In this document: positions 56,932 to 64,000 of the stretch, piece by piece
Position numbering within the stretch: position 1 is the stretch's first letter
Layout of the letters: every line of letters starts with the position of its first letter
DNA from: Membranipora membranacea
Lineage: Eukaryota; Bryozoa; Gymnolaemata; Cheilostomatida; Membraniporidae
Length of the DNA stretch: 64,000 bases
NCBI GenBank assembly: GCA_914767715.1
Contig: OU612070.1
Span: 9,133,501-9,197,500 of the forward strand
Reading direction: 5' to 3'
Notes under the pieces: model-generated
What the model saw: the letters and a program-made list of their open reading frames with translations, nothing else
Told to the model about the DNA's origin: nothing
Database searches by the model: none
Made by a program: the position numbers and the translations under genes

Positions 56932-58149
56932 CTAATACCGTTTAGAGGCTGAAGGTGTTTGTCCAGGTTCTCCAATAGGCTTACACTGGCAACAGAAATG
57001 AGAGCTGAGTAACTCACGATATTTCCTGTTCATAATGCCATATAGGAAAATGTTCATCACGCCATAACCATCATGAAGGAATCTGAATGTCAGCACTACA
57101 GGAAAGGGAAGCCTGACGCCTGCGCGTCTTAGAAAGAACAGGGGTACGAGTAAGATTATAGATACCAGGCAAATCACAAGTATGTAGATGGCAGCAATAC
57201 GCACCTGCATATTTGCAGCAGAGCTGCCATGCAAACCATTAGATGGACGTTTCCTCATGAGTTCTCTTAAAGTCAGAGGCATGAATATCACCATAGCTAT
57301 GATTGCAGGCATCAGCTGTATTTGATGTTGAAAAAATATAATGTTGAAGTAAAATAAGAATCCTCGCTTCCCGTCCAGCACATCTAGGTTATGACTCCCG
57401 CGCTTTCCTGGTGGCGGTCCAGCCTTTCCTGGTGGAGGTTTACCATTTGCTGGTGGAGGATCACCCTTTCCTGGTGGAGGCCTGCCATTTCCTGGTGGAG
57501 GTTTGCCATTTCTAGGCGGAGGCCCGCCATTTCCTGTTTGGAGAGGTCCACTATGACTAGGAGGTAGCTGACCATTACCTTGATGGGTCTTGTCTGTGGC
57601 CTGCCCAACATTGAATGCCTGGTCATCAGATATGTTGGTTGACATAATAGAGGAGTTTCTTCTCATCAGGTTGTCCCCGCTGGGGTTTTCCATTTTATCC
57701 CCAACAACCGCAGCGATATGTGCAATGAGATAAACAATGTTCATCAAAATAGCTGCAATGACCATAATTTTACCAATATTCTTGAGAATTTTGTCACTCC
57801 TATGTCTGAATGGATAGCAAACCGCCATGAAGCGCTCAAAGCTACTGAAAGCACAGGCATAGTAAGTCATATGCACAGCTCCCATTCGGATCCCTAACCA
57901 ACAAGCCCTGATATATACCTGCAGGGCCTCAGGAGCCTTAATAGTGTCAACAATTCTTGAGGTATCAAGCACTGTATATACACTAAGATATATCTCAGAT
58001 ATGGTGATAGCGATTATCACTTTGCCCAGAGGCTTCTCTTTCAATCCTGCGATCTTGATCAGGAAATAGAGATGTATTATACTCGCTGCAACGGTGAATA
58101 GATGCCACACGATTGAAGAGACTGCTAACCTTTCATCTTGTGGACCCAT
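56932..58149 (-). CDS. Class A-like GPCR with Pro/Gly repeat in extracellular loop 2, single exon
   Basis: This is a 405-residue seven-helix receptor, ligand unknown. Approximate helices: 13-33, 43-63, 83-112, 126-149, 263-292, 316-340, 351-372. ERF at 105-107 replaces DRY and is followed by YPFRHR, a common class A continuation. NIFLY at 366-370 stands for NPxxY. FCCQC at 385-389 is a plausible palmitoylation site. Loop 2 is about 113 residues long, far above the usual 20-30. It carries two N-glycosylation sites (N165, N172) and, from about 206 to 249, six 8-residue units of the form NGKPPPGN/K. It contains no Cys, so the standard helix 3-loop 2 disulfide cannot form. The frame is intact; the ATG at 58149 is the first in frame ahead of helix 1. 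A CCAAT/TATA pair lies about 210 bp upstream. Confidence 0.85.
   Translation of the reverse strand: MGPQDERLAVSSIVWHLFTVAASIIHLYFLIKIAGLKEKPLGKVIIAITISEIYLSVYTVLDTSRIVDTIKAPEALQVYIRACWLGIRMGAVHMTYYACAFSSFERFMAVCYPFRHRSDKILKNIGKIMVIAAILMNIVYLIAHIAAVVGDKMENPSGDNLMRRNSSIMSTNISDDQAFNVGQATDKTHQGNGQLPPSHSGPLQTGNGGPPPRNGKPPPGNGRPPPGKGDPPPANGKPPPGKAGPPPGKRGSHNLDVLDGKRGFLFYFNIIFFQHQIQLMPAIIAMVIFMPLTLRELMRKRPSNGLHGSSAANMQVRIAAIYILVICLVSIILLVPLFFLRRAGVRLPFPVVLTFRFLHDGYGVMNIFLYGIMNRKYRELLSSHFCCQCKPIGEPGQTPSASKRY
57402..57534 (-). repeat. 24-bp coding minisatellite in GPCR 2
   Basis: About six units of 24 bp, recognisable on plus as CCTGGTGGAGG followed by TTTACCATTT or similar, encode the (P)PPGxGxP repeats of extracellular loop 2. 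Units differ by single bases, several of which change residues (N/K, K/R/D/A). Confidence 0.9.
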
Positions 58150-58359
58150 CCCGATTCCTGCAGCTCTACTTTTAAACTTACGCTCAATAGTCTCTGTAGA
58201 GATTAGGCATCAAAGTGCACTCGTAAGAATAAGTGACATTCACGTGAGATTGAAGAAACAAAATTATTAACAGGTAAATTTACAGTACTTATCAGAATGA
58301 AATGAGCTGCCTGAACTCACAGTGGAGTACTGACTGAAGTTTAAAGCCCTTGTACTGTC

Positions 58360-58382
58360 TTTATATAGCTTTGCTATTGGCT
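58360..58382 (-). promoter_or_regulatory. Putative CCAAT/TATA promoter of GPCR 2
   Basis: On minus the order is AGCCAAT (58376-58382), then CTATATAAA (58360-58368). A start site about 30 bp downstream (near 58330) would give a 5' UTR of roughly 180 bases before the ATG at 58149. The two boxes are closer together than usual, so the CCAAT may be fortuitous. Confidence 0.45.
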
Positions 58383-59940
58383 GTTGGTTAAAATGACTTT
58401 TTGTATAAATACATGACAGCTTCAGGTTTAAAAAGTGCTCAAGGGTCATGGTGGTTGATGACATGATGCTCATGATCACCGACACAATTTCAAATATTGT
58501 AGCCTGTGGTAATGTTTATACTTGCCACCCCATATCTTGGTCTGTGTGATGCACTTTCTGATGTCTAGGTGTGGATAAGAATTCAAGCTAGTGCTCAGAT
58601 TTGTAATATATAGCATATTAAGAGATTTTAATTACTGCCAATATACACTTGTTAGGTTGCTGATCCTGTCGCATCAGTTAGATAACGACAAAACAGAATA
58701 ATATGATGCTATATAAGATAATTTAGTTCATTAAATGGGGCTTTCTAATTATGGCTGAGTGGTGAGTTTGAATCAAAATTGAAATGGTTAAAATATTGAC
58801 AAACTGACAGCCAATTTCTTTGCCATTCTTTTAGCATTTTAACATCTGTACTAAATCTTTCTTCATTGGTATAATCTCACCATTGTTCGACTTCATTAAA
58901 TTGTGCTTACACAAGCTAGATTTTGCTGTGTCAGTAAAAAGAGGTTTAGCATGCAGGAACAATGCGAAAGGGCAACAAAATTCAGCATCGCAGCATTGAT
59001 TGGCAAAATGAGAGTAAAGTGAAGAGCTAAATTGAAATCAATTTGATCGGATTTAGGGCAAACCTAAAGCAAATTTGAAAACATAGGTGCCACTTTCTCC
59101 GTAGAATAAATATTTCAGACAGGAGATGCACTCCACTCAACCGCAGCTACAAAATATCACCAAATAAGTGCATAAAACCAAACAGTTTTCCACAAGCTAT
59201 GATAATTATTATAGTTTCATTATAGTATTGATTAGTCTCAGTATATGTATTATAGTATATGTATATGTAGTCTGTAATAAAAATCGTTGGTAAGTGATCA
59301 TATGATTTCTTTGAATCCAAAATCGATGAGATTGATGTCGGCAATGGCCGATAATGTTGTGTATTGCCAAATGTATTTTTTGTCACCTTGCAATGATAAT
59401 TAACCCTTGAGTCTGTTTTGTAGGAAGTAAGGGTTCCTTTATTCTGATAAAAAAGAAATTTACCAGGTTAGGCTCATTTTGCAGCCGTTGCTCGTTTGGG
59501 CATTAAACATGTTCAGGCACAAAAACTTCATTGACATCGTTTCCAATTGCTGTTCTGAAGGAAAATGAGCTGCCGTTATACCATAAAGTTGATCATGTTT
59601 AGAGCCTGTTTTGCCATCAATCTTATAAAATGAGATTGAAAAGAAAACAGTGAGAGGCTGCTCTTCTCATAGAAACTTATATCCAAATAAATTTGATTCA
59701 AAACACATATTCTGTATTTCGGAGATTAAGAATCACACTGATTTTCTATTTGGCGATCTGCATTCAGAATTTCTGAGAAATAAGTGTTAGTTTAAATTAA
59801 AGGCTCAAAGACTTTAATAAAATGATACCAAAGTGCTTTGTTCTAATTGAAATATCTGAAATAAAATCCTGATTGCTGGAGACAGAGAGAGCTTTGGATA
59901 TGTAGTTAGAGTTAGAAAAGTTATTTAATTTCAATGTAAA
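58383..59940. other. Noncoding stretch
   Basis: No gene or recurring repeat is recognised. 59225-59270 is a TATATGTATA-rich run. The open frame at 59147-59386 looks like chance. Confidence 0.35.
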
Positions 59941-60330
59941 ATATGTGGGCAGACCTTAGGCAAAAGTGGACAGACATTTGACTGTCAAAATCAAAAGATG
60001 TGTTGAATAGGCATGGAAATTTGCCCAATTTTTATCGATGGGCATTCATGTACAGACATTGGAAAAACTGGGACAGCGATTGGGCAGGACAGCGTAAAAC
60101 GTGTATTGTGAAGAAATGGACAGGAACATACATGAAAATGATCAATGTTGCCCGAGGGGCAGAAATGGGTGGGTAGTGGACAAATGTGGACTGCATTGGA
60201 CAGACAGCATGAAAAGATGGACAGAAACGGACAGTGAAACTTGTCCAATGTTGCCCGATGGTCATACATGGGCGGACAAAATCAAAAGATGGACCGAGGC
60301 GAGCATGATTTACTTGCCCGCTGCACACCT
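59941..60330. repeat. Degenerate internal repeats rich in TGGACAG and TTGCCCGA
   Basis: Segments such as CAATGTTGCCCGAGGGGCAG (60140) and CAATGTTGCCCGATGGTCAT (60245), with flanking GACAAAATCAAAAGATGGAC, GCATGAAAAGATGGACAG and CAAAATCAAAAGATGTG, recur at intervals of roughly 100 bp. Open frames on both strands here are side effects of the repetition. Origin unknown. Confidence 0.55.
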
Positions 60331-62194
60331 TCGGCAGACATCATATTTGAAAGTTGATGACTACTCTCTATGTTAAGATTCTCCGTTTAAATTACAAACG
60401 CTATGAATGAATGAATAGTTTGTTTAGAGGTTATTAATGATATACAAGGACATCTACACAGACACAGTCATTTGAAATATGCAGAAATAACATATCAGTG
60501 TATTTTATATTTTTACTAGCTTCAAGGTATATTAACTACTGTAATTTAAACGCTTGGCTTTGCTTCATCTACGTCAGGCTATTATTTAGTAAATGGGTGT
60601 TGTTTGGGTAAAACTTCCCAGCGAAAATCTATGCTGCTTTTGGCAATTAATAAAGGATTTGAAGGGTTAATTTAATACATAGTCAAAGAGTTCGAATCCA
60701 GCAAATATTGATGTTTTGCTCATCAATCCGATTTGAAAGGCGTCATCAAGATTGCAACACAGCCAATAATTGTTATATTTAACAAAGTCCAGAAATCTAT
60801 GAGCAAAAAAGATTGAGATGATTGTATTGTATGTTTGTGTATGAAGCTTTGACATCCCAATTGATCACATCAGGTTGAATAAATAAAAGCAAGTGGGTTA
60901 TATCCGTGTCTTATCACATGCCACATCCAAAGCATAGGCTCGTCGAGATATTTGTTGCCTTAAGGGCCTTGTTAGTAGGCAGACTAAAGCACCAGCCCCA
61001 GTAGTCAATGGTCTGCAGTTGAATCTGAACCCACATCCTTGTACGCTTGCATGCTTAGACTGGGGCTCTAAATACTAAGGGAGTTGCTAAAGCTCCCTTC
61101 CTACCCTCTTATTAATGTATGTATGTGTATATAATTTCCTAAGTGTAAAGGTCATAATAAAAAAAATTGACATGAGGCAAAAAAATAACTAAAATTCACT
61201 ATATTCATGAAGTTACATATACACATCTTTTTTTCTTTTGTGCCTGCTACCCCTTACTTGGGATACCATGTAGCGCCACTGCAGCGAAGGCAATGAAGAG
61301 TTAGTTTGGACTTGATTCCACAATGAGCTAGACAACACAGCAACCACCTATTAACATCGCTGACGGTTACAGAGAACAATGGTTTATAAAGATTTTTTTT
61401 AAATTCCGTCAAAAAATTGAATATAAAAACCCGATATTACAAACCTCCAATTTTTTTTTAATTTTTCGTTAGTTGCCGCAGTTTGGTGGGATTTCATATC
61501 TCAGCATGGTTCTGATTGCCTCTCATCGCACGTGTGGTTGGACGCCACATTGCACAGGCTGCTCAGGTAATCATTCTTAGCTGTCTAAACTTCCTGAAAG
61601 TTTTTCAGCTTATATATTTACATTTGATTCATCTGACATCACACCTGGCTAAATGTCAGGCTAAACAACCCACCCTGCTAGTTGAGTAGGAGTCATGTCT
61701 TTAACTGGAGAAGTAATGGTTCTTTAACGTCCCCCACTGGCAAGAACTTTAATTTCTTGCTTTATGTCAATGCTTTAATTTGTTTTAGGAGACAAATGTC
61801 GACACAAAAATACATTCTCATATTTTTATATACTGTGCAATAGCACGATGACATGCAGAAAGTATGAAATTATACATGTTATCATTGAAAAAAGAATACA
61901 ATTATGTATTTTAAATTTTTCAGACAGAATTTCCCGAGACTTGTGAATTTCCTCAGAAAGTGAGTGACAAGATTTTGTTAAAAGATCTCAATCAGCAATG
62001 GGTCATGAAATTGATTTTTTTTTAAAGCTAAAGGATATCGAAAAGGTTTGATATTATTTAGAATATTATGAATTATGAAATTATGGAGCGAATAAATAAA
62101 GAAATACTATACTTATCTTTACCCATATTTTAAATTTACATGTGAGACACTGCTTATACCAAATAGCTAGCTAGCTGCATGAGTGTATAGAGAG
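60331..62194. other. Noncoding stretch, one weak SINE-like segment
   Basis: On minus, 61010-61080 carries GTGGGTTCAGATTCAACTG, a B-box-like motif, but no convincing A box. No gene is recognised. Several poly-T/poly-A tracts occur between 61140 and 61460. Confidence 0.35.
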
Positions 62195-63692
62195 ATGTGC
62201 GATGCGATTCAAACCTAGAAAGAGCCGGTCCCTGTCTTTGTGTAAGGGCAAATCTGTACCAAATACCTACTTCATAGGAACAAAGTGTATTCCCACGCTT
62301 GCAGAGCGGCCTGTGAACAGCCTAGAAAGATGGTATAGTTTGCCGATCACAGTCAGGTTTTGCGGAAGCAAGGTGAAAAAACAACTCATAATAGGGCTGG
62401 ACATGATTGAAAAATGTGGTCTGTCTGGTAAATAGAAAGCCTGGATTCTCAATTTTGCACTCATGCCTTGAATTTTGTGGCCTATGGCAGTTTATGATAT
62501 TCCGCTTACACCAGTTGAGAGAATAAAGCAAATGATAGCGAGCACATGCGTAAGTGGCTCGGAGTTCCAAGGAGCTTCAACACAAATGCACTGTATGCCA
62601 GTTCGTTTACTCCCTCACTACCTATGAAATCGCTTGTGGAGGAGTACAAAACATCAAAAGCGAGACTGGATATGATGTTGAACGAGTCACCAGACCAGGT
62701 GATAAGGGAATGTGCTCCAACACTTGACACTGGTAAAAAATGGTCTGTCACAGAGACTGTCAGAGATGCCAAATCACGACTGGAGATGAGCGAGATAGTT
62801 GGTGCTGTGACAACTGAACGTCATGGCATGGCAACTGGTGGTTCTCAAGGGAAAGCCCAATGGTTAGATGGGAGATGGATGTTGATGACGTGCACAAAAT
62901 GAAAGAGGAGCGCCGCCAGACACAAGCTGTTGCCCAAGCCCAACAAGGCAGGTGAACTTGTTGGGAGTCTGTTGAGCAGCATCAGCTCAAATGGACAGAA
63001 AGGATCGGCTTTCTGTTTAATGCAGCTTATGATCAACTACCAACCCTGGAAAACCTGGAAAGCTGGAATTTAACCGAGAACTCGAAATGCGCCGAGTGCT
63101 CGGCCAAGGGCACACTTTGACATATACTGCTGAATTGCCCGCATAGCCTAGGAAGATACATGTATAGGCATAACAAAGTCCCGAAAGTGTTGTGTAAATA
63201 TGTCACAGAGAAGTGTGAATATGCTAATGCTGGTGGTAAAGCACATGAAAAGATTTTGGGCAAAAAGGGATTGATGAACAGCAGAGAATGGCAGGTGAGA
63301 TGCGACCTCATAGAGCAGCTCTCAGCATACCATGGCATATTGTGATCACGAACCAAAAACCAGACTTAATTGTCTAGTCTGACAAAGAAAAAACATCAAT
63401 ACTGATGGAATTGATGGTGCCTTGGGAAGAAAATCCCTCAAAGGCGTATAAGAGAAAACTGACAACATACGAAGATCTGGTGACACCATGCCAAGACGAA
63501 GGATTGAATTGCGAATTATTCGCAGTGGAAGTTGGCTGCCGCGGACTAATTGCTAGATCAGATACCAAATTTCTTACTAGAGTTGGGCTACAGGTAGAGA
63601 ACTCAAACAAGCCACAAAAAGCATAGCACATGAAGCAGAAAGCATCTGCATGGATTTGGCAACAGCACTGTGTGAAGACAAAAGCTAAGTAA
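62195..63692 (+). mobile_element. R2/NeSL-type non-LTR retrotransposon, 3' part with REL-endonuclease, broken
   Basis: In order, with several frameshifts: FKPRKSRSLSLCKGK and PVNSLERWYSLP (post-RT region), WLGVPRSFN (about 62555), TLDTGKKWSVTETV, a zinc knuckle at about 63088-63135 with C-x2-C-x7-H-x4-C spacing (CAEC...H...C, interrupted by a stop), then KPDLIV, MELMVPWEENP and ELFAVEVGCRGLIARSD. The knuckle followed by a PD...(D/E)xxxPWE core is the arrangement of R2/NeSL-group LINEs, which use a restriction-like endonuclease to nick their target. The C-terminal helix KASAWIWQQHCVK ends at TAA 63690-63692. RT catalytic blocks are not present upstream, so it is 5'-truncated and inactive. Confidence 0.75.
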
Positions 63693-64000
63693 TCCTATTG
63701 CTTGTCAGCTGGTGTTTAACACACTCATTTTGTTTTGTGGAGTTGGCCAGCATTTAATTCCTTTTGTTATAATCCTTGTAAGGATTAGATTGAGGGGATT
63801 AAGTGATGATTAGCAAACTGCTCGGGTAGAAGGCTAAGCGGGACTATGACTCTAATACTCTAATCAAAGTAGTTTAATCTCTGCAGGGTGAAAAATCAAA
63901 GTGAGTCTGAGTTAGATCTGAGGTATTCCAAACATAGGAATCAAAGCTTGGCCATTGCATGAAAGGCACGCAGAGCGAGACAGGAGCTCACAGTCAGCCT
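63693..64000. other. Presumed 3' UTR of the R2/NeSL-type element and beyond
   Basis: TAATCCTTGTAAGGATTA near 63769-63787 is an inverted repeat that could form a hairpin. Elements of this class usually end in a structured 3' UTR. No other gene is seen. Confidence 0.4.

Noticed and set aside
59991-60376. Cys/His-rich frames on both strands as a zinc-finger protein
   Set aside because: They arise from degenerate TGGACAG/TTGCCCGA repeats; no regular C2H2 or other spacing holds.

Overview
This looks like nuclear DNA of an invertebrate animal. It is AT-rich, its genes have GT-AG introns, and single-exon GPCRs sit beside a multi-exon cytochrome P450. Non-LTR retrotransposons, a DIRS-like tyrosine-recombinase retroelement, pogo-like DNA transposons, foldback elements and tRNA-derived SINEs crowd the window. 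I cannot name the phylum. Gene density is low, and most open frames are chance or transposon debris.

Layout. 0-7 kb: the 5' two-thirds of an intact microsomal CYP2-clan P450 (CYP-A, minus strand, seven exons, running off the left edge). Its first intron holds a perfect 40-bp palindrome, and a foldback element lies upstream. A pogo-type transposase start lies at the left edge. 7-16 kb: almost no coding signal; a second foldback element, a small pogo-like MITE, a tandem duplication and a DIRS-like RNase H fragment. 16-23.5 kb: 3' exons of a decayed P450 (CYP-C, plus strand), with intron 8 packed with LINE fragments, including a 5'-truncated LINE whose empty site survives 3 kb away. 25.9-26.9 kb: an intact class A GPCR. 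27-35.5 kb: tandemly repeated noncoding sequence, two arrays of a 15-bp GGCCAcTGGCC repeat, a LINE fragment and a SINE cluster. 35.8-38.7 kb: a P450 pseudogene (CYP-B, minus strand). Its upstream flank is a segmental duplicate of CYP-A's, split by an approximately 8.5-kb block (38.66-47.2 kb) of LINE, tyrosine-recombinase and repeat sequence. 48.7 kb: a third GGCCAcTGGCC array. 50-56 kb: a second P450 cluster on the plus strand (CYP-D and CYP-E) with three exon-1 copies, broken by a LINE. 56.9-58.1 kb: a second intact GPCR (minus strand) with a Pro/Gly repeat in extracellular loop 2. 62.2-63.7 kb: the broken 3' part of an R2/NeSL-type retrotransposon.

Overall this is a P450 cluster expanded by duplication and decayed by deletion, stops and transposon insertion. 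Only CYP-A, as far as visible, and the two GPCRs look like working host genes. All similarity statements are by-eye readings, not computed.
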